Shown here one piece after another: positions 42,871 to 52,804 of a stretch of DNA of 64,000 bases. The number at the start of each line of letters is the position of its first letter. The stretch's first letter is position 1. Both the position numbers and the translations under genes were made by a program. Origin of the DNA: Pectinophora gossypiella (taxonomy: Eukaryota; Arthropoda; Insecta; Lepidoptera; Gelechiidae); contig NC_065404.1 of the NCBI RefSeq assembly GCF_024362695.1, forward strand, positions 5,372,604 through 5,436,603. Direction: 5' to 3'. The notes beneath the pieces were generated by a model that saw only the letters and a program-made list of their open reading frames with translations, was not told where the DNA came from and ran no database searches.

Positions 42871-43593
42871 TCATGTTGTTGTAGCATAATACGCAAAAAC
42901 CAATTAAGTGCCTGAATTATATAGGTACAATATAGATATAGGTAGGTACGATATTATACTATATATTATATTACCATGTATATTATTTACCGTGGAACGT
43001 GTCACGTACAAAATATAATAAAATACACAATCGTAACGCGATAGTATAATGATATTTAGTTCCTAACACTATAATTCCGTGACTCGACACTCAATCAGCT
43101 GCAAAGCTGCTGTCTTTGTCTTTTGTCCATCTTCATGTACCTACGACTTCTGTCGAAGTCGTCATTAGTTGACTAGTCGTCACCATTAGCATTGAAATTG
43201 CTCATTCCATAATAATGAATTTTATGCAATGTATATTCTGTAAAATTAAAATGTTTCTCGCTTGTTTGCTGTTCGCGTAAACACAGTCATTTTTAACTTC
43301 ATACATATTCATCTGGAATGGGACTGATTTCATATACGTTTTTGGTGTAAACGTACACAGTTATATAATGATAGTAGCTGGCAATGTTTGCCGATTAGGA
43401 AAGGTATGTCTGGGTCAACGTAGATTTGCAAGTTTCTTACAAATAGTTCAGTAAGGTGATAATAAGATTTAGGCGCAACCTTACTTGGGCATCTGCCGAA
43501 TAATGTGTAGTTTTTCCGCTAGTTTTCAGTAATAGGGTAAGATGATCATCATCAGTTTTAGATTAATAACAGACATCTAAAACATAAAAAAAA
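42871..43593. other. Intron 1 sequence
   Basis: AT-rich. No exon or repeat assigned. Confidence 0.4.
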
Positions 43594-43740
43594 TTGAATG
43601 AAATTTTGGCGCGTCTCATTGAGGCAACTGGTGATCCAGGAGCTGGCAGCTTTTTTGCGCAGAGAATAGGCCTGGCGGTTCAGAGGGGAAATGCTGCCAG
43701 CGTTTTGGACGCTTTGCAGCATCATAATAAGCTGGTGTTG
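43594..43740 (+). pseudogene. LINE C-terminal fragment
   Basis: The open frame reads LIEATGDPGAGSFFAQRIGL, AVQRGNAASVLDAL. The QRxxLAxQRGNAASVL motif is familiar to me from the C-terminal end of lepidopteran non-LTR reverse transcriptases. Only about 45 codons remain. It runs up to a SINE C fragment. Confidence 0.55.
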
Positions 43741-43761
43741 TTTTTATTGTTATTTTTTACG

Positions 43762-43913
43762 TACTTCATTATCATCATCAGCCCATTAAAGTCCCCACTG
43801 CTGGGGTACGGGCCTTCCCTATGGATGGATAGGGAGATCGGGCCTTAAACCATCACGCGGGCCCAGTGCGGATTGATGGTTATTAACGACTGCTAATGCA
43901 GCCGGGACCAACG
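43762..43913 (-). mobile_element. SINE C, 5'-truncated
   Basis: GAT-repeat tail in reverse at 43762, CCCACTGCTGGGGTACGGGC, GGATTGATGGTTATTAACGA, ending in AGCCGGGACCAACG next to a (TACG)n run (43913-43924). Confidence 0.9.
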
Positions 43914-44279
43914 TACGTACGTACTTATTGATAATTATTTTTATAGGGTGCATCTAATAATGGCCGAGCCAACACGTTAGTCAAAAGGTTAACTTTTGTA
44001 TACTTAGTACCAAATGTGAAAAGAATAAAACTTAAATTCTAGCTAATAAATACTATATGTATGTACAGTGGTGTCCAAAAAAATCGACTCACGTTTCGTT
44101 ATCGGATTTTAATAACTGACAAAAAAAACATGATATACCAATAGGTATAAGCCTTATTGTATACGTAGGTATGGGTAGGTGTCATTTTAAAGGGGAATTT
44201 GTCCAAAGTAAGAAAATAAAATGATACTTTTTCCAAATGTCCGGTAACAAAAATTGAGTTGTATTTCTGATTCACACGA

Positions 44280-44655
44280 ATCATCATTAATTTAAGAGCC
44301 GCGCTCTTGTCGGTGAAGCATTCTCCATTCTTGTCTATCGAAGGCCAATTCTTACACTTCCTTATGAGACATGACGCTTTAATTTGCTCCGTGTAAGCTC
44401 TTCTTGGTCTTCCCCTTCCTCTTTTACATTATATCTTAGTTTCTATGATGATGTTTTAATGAATTCGTCGTGTCTTATTAGGTATCCAATCATCTTGCCT
44501 CTTCGGTCCTCAATAACTTTCAATATTTGTCTCCTATCCCTTAATGTTATTAGCACTTCTTCATTAGTAACCCTTTTCGTCCAACTTATTTTTTCCATCC
44601 TCCTCCAACACCACATTTCAAACACTTCGAGGCTGTTTTTAATAAATTCCTTGTG
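44280..44655 (-). pseudogene. RTE-like LINE C-terminal fragment
   Basis: Encodes VFEMWCWRRMEKISWTKRVT, NEEVL, GKMIGYLIRHDEFIK and, after frameshifts, the RGRPRRAY-type end. It finishes at the same TAA plus AATTTAAGAGCC tail as the copy at 4482. At its 5' edge a second piece of the RHxEFIKN segment is fused on. Confidence 0.82.
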
Positions 44656-46036
44656 TCTAATTATTATTTTATAATTATAATTATACATTTTATAATTACA
44701 TACTTCTCTTTTAGTGTATTAACATAGATCTATTTATATCCGCCTTTGTTGTAAAATATATTGCCGCTTCACATCTAAGAAGGTCTGTATGAACTTACTT
44801 AAACTACACTTAAGTATAATATAATGGTATTTTCTCGTGAACTATGCACGTGCATAATATGGTTATGGAAAGGAAAAATACAGTATGGCCATGGTAATAG
44901 GAGGCAATTGCCAATCATTGAGTAATCAAGGAGGGTTGTTTTGATTGGGGCGTTCATAACATATTTAGATAAGTATATAAATATTATTTTTCAAACATTT
45001 AATTTTCCTTATGTGTTGGTATGTTGGTTCTGAGCATATATGAACTTATGGTGACACCATACATTTACAAATAAATAGGAACATTTTAATAAACAAGCTC
45101 TGTTTTTAGTTTTATCAGACAAAGTGCATCCGCGACCTATTTCACATTATCTGTAATTGTTGCACAATGTTAAAATTATCACATAAAAAGGATGTTAGTG
45201 CTAATTGTGAATATCCTGTTATCAGTCAAAAACTTAAAAAAAAATATACCTTGTAGACAGGCATAAAAAGGGTGATATACAATTAATATATTTGTAATTA
45301 ATACTTAAATGCTCAATTAGTATATAATTATATTGGAGGTATCACGTACCCCCCCCCCCCCACTAACTTTTCCACTGTAATTTCTACTCTATATAGGAGC
45401 AGGACCTCCTGGTTCAGGTATCTCTTGCTTAAAAGGAGACTTCAGCACATTAATTAGTTTTGTAAAGAAAATAAATAAGTATTTTGAATTTTGTGAGTTT
45501 ATGTGTGGGATAGAGTTTGTCTTTATAAGTTATACCAGTGGAATCTCTTTGGTATTTATGCTACCTGTATCTTGAAATAGACAGGAAATTGGACTGAAAG
45601 AGAAACAAAATAAAAATCAGTGGATCAAACGCATTCTTTGTGTCAGTTCAGACGTCTATTCTGGCTAATTGTGCTGAAAGCCGTTCAAGAATGTGGCGAC
45701 AGAGTAAATAATAGTTTGATATGCAACAACAAATCTGCACGCGGGCCTGGTAACCAACAACAATGGGTGGAAAGATCACGCAAACTTTTTGTCACCAAGT
45801 TGGTGAAATTATACACGGCAAGTTTATGAAATAGATTACTTCTATAATGTATTTTTACACTTCTGATATTTAAATTCTTTCGAGTGGAAATCACTTTACA
45901 AACTTTATTTATGTAATTAATTAATGTAAACTATAAACTAACATTCATAAAGTCTTTCAAAGATGTTGATGATGGTGTATGTCGCAGGGGATTCGATAGA
46001 CATGAGTTAACACATTTTTCATAATAGGGTAATTTT
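44656..46036. other. AT-rich intron 1 sequence
   Basis: Poly(C) run at about 45351-45361. A 69-codon frame at 45620-45829 has no recognisable motif. No splice-bounded exon identified. Confidence 0.4.
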
Positions 46037-46150
46037 CGACTAGTCAAATCTGTTACTTTTTACTAAACGTCAAAACACGAATCTTCTATGGAATTTGTAT
46101 GAAAAAGCAACCTGAGACGTCATAGAAAACCGTGACAAAATGTCGCACTT
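46037..46150 (+). repeat. Unclassified repeat P
   Basis: TTTTTACTAAACGTCAAAAC, ATGAAAAAGCAACCTGAGAC, GTCATAGAAAACCGTGAC. Confidence 0.68.
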
Positions 46151-46308
46151 ATTACTACGTTTTTCTTGATTCAAATTCATAAATAATTTAAACAGAAAAA
46201 ATAAAACTTTAGATCTGTCTTTATTTTGTGTATGTGAGTCAGTCGGATCCGGCTACTATTTACTTAGTAAATATAAATATTATGTAGACATTATTTGATC
46301 TATGTTCG

Positions 46309-46395
46309 GGGACTTTGGCTGAACAGTAACTCTGACTCTACTGTTATTGAGGTCGGATATTGACCTCACATCCCACACGATAGAAGAAGAACAAT
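46309..46395 (+). mobile_element. SINE A tail, diverged
   Basis: GGACTTTGGCTGAACAGTAA, TTGACCTCACATCCCACACG, ATAGAAGAAG. Confidence 0.7.
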
Positions 46396-46435
46396 AGTCA
46401 GAAGTCGGAATATGAATCAAGTAGATGCTTGAAAT

Positions 46436-46945
46436 GCCTTTGGTTTTGGTTTCATACAAGACCATTAACCCGGCCCCAGGGGGGACAGTCATCTTCTCTG
46501 CCCTACACTGGGCCCTGCAATTCCTGTTCGCCGCGTCCTTGCCGCGGGGGTGGGCGCCTTTTGCTTCAGTAGGCCGGAGTGAGATGGTGGCTGAGTTCGG
46601 ATAGAGACCCAGACCAAAACCCTTGCTTACGGATACGGGTGAAGACCTCAACGGTTGCAAAGGCGGAGATGGGAGCCATCGGTACGGCAATGCAGGACGG
46701 AAGGGGTAAGTCACAGGGACTGTAACCTGGAACCTGATAGAGGGCAGCAGTAACTGTCAGTACTATTCAGAGGTGGAGGACTGGAGTCCTAGTACGCCTT
46801 TGAAAAGACTACTCTGGGCGCCATCCCAATCGCGTCAGACAGAGTACTGCGGGGCGGAAGGCAAGAGGGAAATCACTGGCCTATTTTTCCCTTAAAAATG
46901 GAGAATGCTACACCGACAAGAGCGTGGCTCTTAAATTAGTGATGA
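46436..46945 (+). mobile_element. Retroposon D, near full length
   Basis: Follows the copy at 22919 throughout: CCCGGCCCCAGGGGGGACAG, GAAGACCTCAACGGTTGCAA, GGAAGGGGTAAGTCACAGGG, ending ATGCTACACCGACAAGAGCG, TGGCTCTTAAATTAGTGATG. Small indels near 46490-46520 and 46600. Confidence 0.92.
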
Positions 46946-47236
46946 TGACATAATAATTTCCAACCTAAAAAGGGCCCGGGGTTCGATAAATGGCTTTCTA
47001 GGCAGCATAAAAGATACTTTGCTATCCGGTGGTATACACTTGACGCCGACGTGTAACGTGATCTTCAAATCCCATTGGGATATAGCGGACTTTGACACGT
47101 GATTTCGCATAACACCTCGAATCGTGTAACCACGTGACCGTATTATGATGGCTACGGAGGACTATTGTTTATCTTCTCCTCTCGTGTGGGTTGTGAGACC
47201 AATGAGTAACTTCAATAACACTGGAGTCAGGGTTAC

Positions 47237-47737
47237 CGTGGTATATCTACGTTTTTACTTATGGTTTTATGTCATGTTAAAATATGATTGATAAAAATGC
47301 AAATGCCGTTCTTATTAAATATATTACAAATTGGCGACGAGGAGTAGAAAATGGATAAACTCGCACATCTACACGTGAGCTTCAGAGGCCCTGTGACGAA
47401 CACCGAACGCAACACGCGACAAGACCCGCAGACGAGGGTGTTCTGTTTAGGTCAGAGGGTACGGGTCCGAAACTATACGAAACTGTCCCAGAGATGGAAA
47501 TTTGGCGAGGTTGTGAGAGTACTGGGGCCGGTGCACTATCTGGTGAGAACGGATGATGGTGAGACCTGCAAGTGGCACGTCGACCAGATGCTGCAGACCT
47601 CAGTAACAACTAATAGTAGCTAACTACAAGATTTAGGCGGGAGACCTGTGGTATATCTATGTTTTTACTTATGGTTTTATGTCATGTCAAAATATGATTG
47701 ATAAAAATGCAAATGCCGTTTTATTGAATATATTACA
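47237..47737 (+). mobile_element. Miniature Gypsy-like LTR element (TRIM-like), 501 bp
   Basis: LTRs of 92 and 91 bp (47237-47328 and 47647-47737; GTGGTATATCTAYGTTTTTA ... ATATATTACA) with few differences. The 5-bp duplication GTTAC lies at 47232-47236 and 47738-47742. Directly after the first LTR comes TTGGCGACGAGGAG, a primer-site-like start of the kind seen in Gypsy elements, and before the second LTR a purine-rich GGCGGGAGACC. Inside is a 90-codon ORF. Confidence 0.9.
47351..47623 (+). CDS. Fusion ORF: gag-like start joined to integrase C-terminus
   Basis: 90 codons from an ATG 23 bases after the LTR. The first residues (MDKLAHL) are where a gag start would be. From about residue 30 it reads VFCLGQRVRVRNYTKLSQRW, FGEVVRVLGPVHYLVRTDDG and WHVDQML, the small beta-barrel (SH3-like) C-terminal domain of Gypsy integrases. 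Everything between (capsid, nucleocapsid, protease, reverse transcriptase, RNase H, integrase core) is deleted. The frame is still open, but there is no reason to assume the peptide is active. Confidence 0.8.
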   Translation: MDKLAHLHVSFRGPVTNTERNTRQDPQTRVFCLGQRVRVRNYTKLSQRWKFGEVVRVLGPVHYLVRTDDGETCKWHVDQMLQTSVTTNSS

Positions 47738-48054
47738 GTTACTATTGAGCCAAAGCCCACTGACATAGTTCATGTAACGACTACATAATGCATTTACTTA
47801 CTAAGTAAGGGACCGACGCGACTGCTTGACGTACCCTCCAAGCACGGATCATCTTACGAACAACTCTGGTGTTCGGCTTACTATAGAACACGCCAAAGAC
47901 CACTCCTATTGTTTATAATAAGGTATTTATTCGACAATGTGACCTTACAACCCAACGGCAAATTACAACAATTGATAGGTCAATTCACATGTCATCGATT
48001 TTGTTTTGTTTTATGTGGGACCTCGCAGTGTTTTCCTTTAAATCACATCATCTT

Positions 48055-48185
48055 CTAAGCATACAGGAGAAGCAATTGCTTAACAAACCTCCAACCCGAA
48101 GGGAAAACCAACCCAATTAGAGGTTAGGTCACATACCTACCTCCAAAAACACATTTCATAGAAATGAAGATTCACTTTTAAATCA
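48055..48185 (-). mobile_element. LINE 3'-end family W
   Basis: AACCCGAAGGGAAAACCAAC, CCAATTAGAGGTTAGGTCAC, CCTCCAAAAACACATTTCAT. Reverse of 36880-37110. Confidence 0.7.
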
Positions 48186-49157
48186 CGTGATATCAATTAT
48201 TTTAGACCATCCCAAATATTTACATTTTAAACAATAGCCAACGATCGCACATTAGTCTTCACATGTGCAATGTATAGATGTAGTAAATGAATAATCGTGT
48301 AAGTACAGTGCCCGCGCGCAGATCGGGAGTGCGACTAGATGCGCATGATTCATCGAACAATCACAATAATGTCATTGGCATTGAAAGAGCGCTCTTTGTA
48401 TGCGTACGCGAGAATACATCCGTAATTTTCAGATACAAATAAACAGTTCTCATGTTTATATACGCATCGAAATTGCTTATGGGCTTGAGTGCTAGGAAAA
48501 GGCCTTGCGATCGATCACCTTGCATGTCCCATCATCGGCCCCATCGTCAGGTCGTCAGGTGAGATTATGGTCAAATGCTCGCTTATCACACATAAAAAAA
48601 GTAACATAAGAAATAAAACGCATTTTGTACTCTAAGTTACAAGCATAAACCTCACTATTTTGCCAGGCATGATGCATTCTTCTATGAATTCGCAATGGCA
48701 CGGCTTTATGTCCGTTTGCATCTATAAATACTATTATTAAACATTAATGCTTTGCATGATAACTACATTAAAAAAAAACTCATGTCGCAACATTACTGTC
48801 GCATCTAGAACCCTTTTTTCTTTCTTCTTTAGATCATTTTTGGAAGATACAGTTTACAATAATACAAAAATCCTGCTTGAGTGTAATGAAAAAAAAATAA
48901 CCTCCTTCCTTTTTGAAGGTTAATAAATTCGTTCTTACTAACGTTCTTATTTTATAGTGCACTAAAAACAAAACACATTTTGCATGCACCTAGTGATATT
49001 GTACCTACTATTTTGTTATCATTTGGTAACTGCGACTATAACTTTTTCATTGTGTACACGATAAAACGATAGTTTTAAATAAATGTTATGTTTTACAGAT
49101 ATTTTTTCCTTGTTTGTAGAAATTGAGATAACTTAATTGACGATAATAATAATTAGC
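48186..49157. other. Intron 1 sequence with a modest GC-rich patch
   Basis: 48305-48420 has CCCGCGCGCAGATCGGG and related CG steps but no ATG-plus-donor exon that I can find on the minus strand. The rest is AT-rich and unassigned. Confidence 0.4.
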
Positions 49158-49166
49158 ATTTATTGA

Positions 49167-49285
49167 ACAGATTAAAGAAAAGGTTAACGTCGTGTCTTAT
49201 AGGGAAGTCAAGGAATTGGCCTTTGTTAGACTGGAATGGAAAATGCTACACCGACAAGAGCGTGGCTCTTAAATTGATGATGATG
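49167..49285 (+). mobile_element. RTE-like LINE, 119-bp 3' end with 9-bp duplication
   Basis: Flanked by ATTTATTGA (49158-49166 and 49286-49294). Contains AAGGTTAACGTCGTGTCTTA, TAGGGAAGTCAAGGAATTGG and GGAAAATGCTACACCGACAA, TAA stop, (GAT)n tail; the same sequence as the coding end at 4482. Confidence 0.93.
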
Positions 49286-49604
49286 ATTTATTGATAATCC
49301 ACCATTTGCATTTGCACGCAGAATGCACGTCGCATGTTTCGCGCTTCCCGCCTATTTCATTTCACTCCGTTTACTATCGGCTTATCGATTTTTGGTCCAT
49401 TCCATGCTTGCCTCTTGCACGTACCTCTCTCATTGTAGTGAGAAGAATAAACCTGTGTTACCCTACATTGGAGTATAATTGAAGAGTGCCTTTACAAATT
49501 CCAAAACAACTCTCAAACACTATACATCCATAATCATAATCATAATCCTTTTTCTAATTGTGCATTTGGGTACTTTTTTGACGAATGTACCGAAAGATTT
49601 TTTG

Positions 49605-49690
49605 TCATGATTTATTGTAGAGTTGCCGAATAAGGCATTAACTACTTGGCTGGACATATGGGGAGAGCTGAGGGTCCTCGCCCAGAATCC
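49605..49690 (-). mobile_element. LINE family G fragment
   Basis: TTATTGTAGAGTTGCCGAAT, GGCATTAACTACTTGGCTGG, GGGGAGAGCTGAGGGTCC. Confidence 0.72.
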
Positions 49691-49959
49691 ATACCGAGCC
49701 TTGGATTTCCGTAGGTATAGATAGACACTTAAAAAAATCATCCATTTTTTTAGCCTACTTGACCACTGTAGCAGTAAAGGCCACTTCAAAGTCTCTTCTG
49801 TTTTGGCGGTCTTATAACGACTGCATTGTGACTACGAAAATATCAAGGTATTCATAAAACCTTTTGGGTTGATCCTGGGAGTACGAGTACTGTCAGTGCC
49901 GTGTCATAAGTAACCACTTGTCCTAATATTGCCCAAAAGTTTGGACACCTATGTCAGTT

Positions 49960-50115
49960 TTAGAAATCAGTATCGTTTATTTAACTTAATTATCATGGAT
50001 AAACTTGCTGAGGGTCAATTTAACAGTTGTGAATCTACGTCATTTCGCAAAGTGTTGAGGAGAAGAAATGACAAGAAACTGCAACAGCAATGTTTTCACA
50101 AGTTTAATACCAGGC
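49960..50115 (-). mobile_element. LINE 3'-end family Q
   Basis: TATCATGGATAAACTTGCTG, ACGTCATTTCGCAAAGTGTT, GAAACTGCAACAGCAATG. Confidence 0.78.
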
Positions 50116-50331
50116 ATTTATATCATGTAGTAATCATTAATCTTATAATAAGCTTTTTTATACTAAGTAAGTTCCTAACATGAGCTTTAAATTTCTTCTT
50201 CTGTCTGGTAGTTCTGACAAATTTAAAATACTGTCTGAACTGATTGTATCTATCGGAGACTGCTTGCATTATGCTGACTGCATGGAAGATGATAGATTTG
50301 AACCTTATTGTAGTGTTTATTGAGTACTTAC

Positions 50332-50389
50332 TTTCTGGTGTGACTTCCCGCAGCACGATCCTCGAGGTTGGTTCCGCTTCGGCCGGCAT
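50332..50389 (-). CDS. Candidate first coding exon of the CRAL-TRIO gene
   Basis: Reads MPAEAEPTSRIVLREVTPE from an ATG at 50389-50387 and ends at a strong donor (GTAAGT at 50331-50326), leaving one base (phase 1). The core exon at 9894-10073 begins with the two bases that complete this codon to Ile. The joined sequence, with a leader ending REVTPE-I ahead of the LPxVQLGDF-type segment, is the layout I know from insect alpha-tocopherol-transfer-like proteins. The upstream 5' leader and promoter-like DNA are GC-rich, unlike the surroundings. The roughly 40-kb distance to the next exon makes the join an inference. A lone ATG exon of another gene is the alternative. Confidence 0.62.
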
Positions 50390-50660
50390 CGTCACCCACT
50401 AAACTTTTTGTTCGGCGACAACACAGAGCTTGCGAACTTTCAAAATATCACACTCTAACAACTCGCAAATTGTATTTGGAACAAATACTAGTTTTTTCAA
50501 TTTTTAAATTGTATTTCGAATGAAGTTTATCTCATGTTTTGGTTTCTCGATGTAAATAAAGAATTGCGGTCGCGCGATGCGTGCGGTTGCGCGCACGTTT
50601 GAAGTGAGACTGATTGTTGTGGAGCGAAAGTTCCCTCTCAGTCCACTTTATAAAGCGACT
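50390..50660 (-). promoter_or_regulatory. Putative promoter and 5' UTR of the main first exon
   Basis: On the minus strand a TATA-like TTTATAAA lies at 50647-50654. An initiator-like TCAGTC follows about 40 bases downstream, then a GC-rich stretch rich in CGCGC steps (about 50565-50605), then roughly 180 bases of AT-rich leader up to the ATG at 50389. The TATA-to-initiator spacing is longer than the usual 30 bases, so the exact start site is uncertain. Confidence 0.45.
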
Positions 50661-50909
50661 ATACGACTTTACCACACGTGTTTTATCAATATATCACACA
50701 CAGACGTGCATGCACTTTTATAAGCCCAAAGGGCCCACGAAGATAGTGAGTTATCTTGACTTACATCAAATTGAAGATTCACAGATTGTGATTGAATCGA
50801 TGGATTTTGAAATCCGGTGTGTGATTATTATTGTTTGCTCATAGTTATTCGATTTGAGTTGTTGTCCTGTCAGACATAGACCTAATTTGATTTTACTTTG
50901 ATAGTTTTC

Positions 50910-51033
50910 CATTTCCATTTGCTTCGATCCTGACACACTTCTCCTGCTTCCTCCACATTCCTCAATCGCTTCAATTCTATAGTCTCTGCTTACCCCGGTG
51001 GGAAATAGGCGTGAGTTTATGTATGTATGTATG
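50910..51033. mobile_element. LINE family L, twin-primed insertion
   Basis: Flanked by the 13-bp duplication TTTGATAGTTTTC (50897-50909 and 51034-51046). 50910-50975 is the upstream part of L in reverse (GCTTCGATCCTGACACACTT, CCTGCTTCCTCCACATTCC). 50976-51033 is the 3' end forward (AGTCTCTGCTTACCCCGGTG, GGCGTGAGTTTATGTATG). The uninverted order is seen at 2680-2792 and 63238-63315. Confidence 0.93.
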
Positions 51034-51049
51034 TTTGATAGTTTTCACG

Positions 51050-51142
51050 ATCAGAAAATCCGGGTTCGATTCCTGGTGGACACATTGTCGAAAATCACTT
51101 TGTGAGACTGTCCTTTGAATGGCTAGGACATTGTAGGCTGAA
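51050..51142 (+). mobile_element. SINE B/A partial copy
   Basis: CACGATCAGAAAATCCGGGT, B-box GGTTCGATTCC, TGTCGAAAATCACTTTGTGA. The tail is missing and a family I fragment follows directly. Confidence 0.78.
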
Positions 51143-51225
51143 TCAGAGGTACATCCATCGCAAGATGAACTGAGTACCCATATCTCACCTAGCTCTCTGT
51201 TTAGACCAACGTGATAAGTAGTTAC
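51143..51225 (-). mobile_element. Repeat family I
   Basis: AGGTACATCCATCGCAAGAT, CATATCTCACCTAGCTCTCT, TTAGACCAACGTGATAAG. Confidence 0.75.
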
Positions 51226-51404
51226 TGGTGGTCCTGTGGTAACATGCAGGTTACTGAGTATTTTAGTAGAAAGTTAGAAGGTAATAAGTATACTTATAAT
51301 ACAACGCGTTACGTTACGTTTCGAATATTATTACGATGTCGAAAGGGTTTCTAGGGTCAAGGTTTGACCCTACGGTACTAATGAGAAACAAACAAATATT
51401 GGTC

Positions 51405-51588
51405 AGGTTTTCATCTCGAGCTCCTCCGTGCTTCGGAAGGCACGTTAAGCCGTTGGTCCCGGCTGCATTAGCAGTCGTTAATAACCATCAATCCGCACTG
51501 GGCCCGCGTGATGGTTTAAGGCCCGATCTCCCTATCCATCCATAGGGAAGGCCCCAGCAGTGGGGACGTTAATGGGCTGGTGATGATG
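51405..51588 (+). mobile_element. SINE C, 5'-truncated
   Basis: Begins in the linker (TTTTCATCTCGAGCTCCTCC), then core GTGCTTCGGAAGGCACGTTA and tail to GGGCTGGTGATGATG. tRNA and 5S parts absent. Confidence 0.9.
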
Positions 51589-51737
51589 AATGTATTTTAC
51601 CTATATATTTTAAATCACAAACGATTTGACAGCAACATAACATCAAAGCATCATGCTAAACAGCCTATACTCGCCAGCTATACTTAAATATCGGGAGTCT
51701 CATATCCCCATTTAAACGCGGTAAGAACCCGTTATTA

Positions 51738-51795
51738 TGTGTTTTAATTAGCTATACTTAAGTCCCATGTAAAAGGGGGCGAGCCTATTTGGAAT
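51738..51795 (+). mobile_element. Repeat family K fragment
   Basis: CTTAAGTCCCATGTAAAAGG, GGGCGAGCCTATT. Confidence 0.6.
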
Positions 51796-52751
51796 AGTGG
51801 ATACCACGTGATATCAATTATCTATAATCCAAACATGAAGAGCGTCTTGTTAAGTATGTGGGTATGTAATTTGTATTGGTGTTAAATCCTTTTTAACTCC
51901 AACAAAATGTAGAGTCAAAAGCAATTACATGCATAAGTTTTTTTAATTTTGGCTTGTTGATGCATGATCATTATACATTATAGGTAATAAAATATAATGT
52001 AAACAAGTGGCTAAATAAGTCCATATAAGTATTATCGTATATAACTTTCAGTGAAAACGAAATTAGCGCCATCTACCGGCGAGTAGCAGAACTAGCTATA
52101 TGGAAAAAAGAAAAGTAAGCGGGAGGAAAACGGTCTTGTAACGTCTTAGATTATTTAGTTCCTTCGTTTCCCGTAAGAGGGCATTAAATTTTACATAGAA
52201 AAATTAATACATACGTAATGTAGAGTCATGGGTACGTTTACTAGTACTTGTTACTTCCATGAATAGTCAATTTTATTTTTTATAGGTAAATACCAGTGCT
52301 CATGCCGGTAATTTCAATTGGAGAGCCAGAGGTTTTGTTTTTATAACAATAAAGGTACCTTATATTTTTTGGGAACAGAACCATAAATCAACTAATTATT
52401 ATTATTATTGTATGTCTTTTTCATATCTCGGACTTATTATTATTCCTTTTTGTAGCTTTATCTATCCTAGTTTATATGATTTTATGTATGTATTGTCAGA
52501 AAAACATCTGTCGTTCCGTGTCTCTATTTTTTGGCGACATGTGTACTGCAAGATATTGTATACTTTGTAATGAACACTATTTATAACTTAGTCGTATTAT
52601 AGAGGACGCATGTAGAAAGAAAAAATTGTATCATTGCGTCATTATAATCGGCTAAATATTTTTTACTTTCATTGATTGGTTGATTTTGATTATGTACTGT
52701 ATCGAGTTAGAGCACTACACGACAGTTTCATTTTCGTCTTTCATTATTCGT
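51796..52751. other. AT-rich sequence upstream of the main first exon
   Basis: (TTA)n near 52397-52413 with a scrap of family H (CATATCTCGGACTTATTATT). No gene seen. Confidence 0.4.
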
Positions 52752-52804
52752 TTGACGTGACTTATTGTAGATTTGCCGCAGATGGCATTAACTATTTGGC
52801 CGGA
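52752..52804 (-). mobile_element. LINE family G extreme 3' fragment
   Basis: TGACGTGACTTATTGTAGAT, TTGCCGCAGATGGCATTAAC, TATTTGGCCGGA. Confidence 0.82.

Larger units (their letters stand above)
47172..47880 (-). mobile_element. SINE A split by a miniature LTR element
   Basis: In reverse, tail CTCTCGTGTGGGTTGTGAGA and GGAGTCAGGGTTAC (to 47236), then after the insertion TATTGAGCCAAAGCCCACTG, ATGTAACGACTAC and core remnant CCTCCAAGCACGGATCATC. Removing 47237-47742 restores the SINE order. Confidence 0.88.
2353..50389 (-). other. CRAL-TRIO lipid-transfer gene locus (3' part outside window)
   Basis: Span of the only host gene I can support. Four coding exons (50332-50389, 9894-10073, 5200-5294, 2353-2506) join in consistent phase to give 162 codons plus one base. 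The order is a short N-terminal leader, the CRAL-TRIO N-terminal helical domain (about residues 60-110), then the start of the Sec14-like lipid-binding domain. This family binds small hydrophobic ligands such as tocopherol, retinal or phosphoinositides in the cytosol; the ligand here is unknown. The remaining exons should lie left of position 1: no further exon is visible in 1-2352. The introns are about 40 kb, 4.6 kb and 2.7 kb and consist mostly of repeats. Exon joining is inferred from splice motifs and family resemblance, not from transcript data. Confidence 0.75.

Noticed and set aside
46280..46714. 144-codon minus-strand ORF, also open in the D copy at 22975-23211
   Set aside because: Open frames coincide because both are copies of GC-rich retroposon D. 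The frame crosses the element's border and has no known domain, though it is Pro/Arg-rich.
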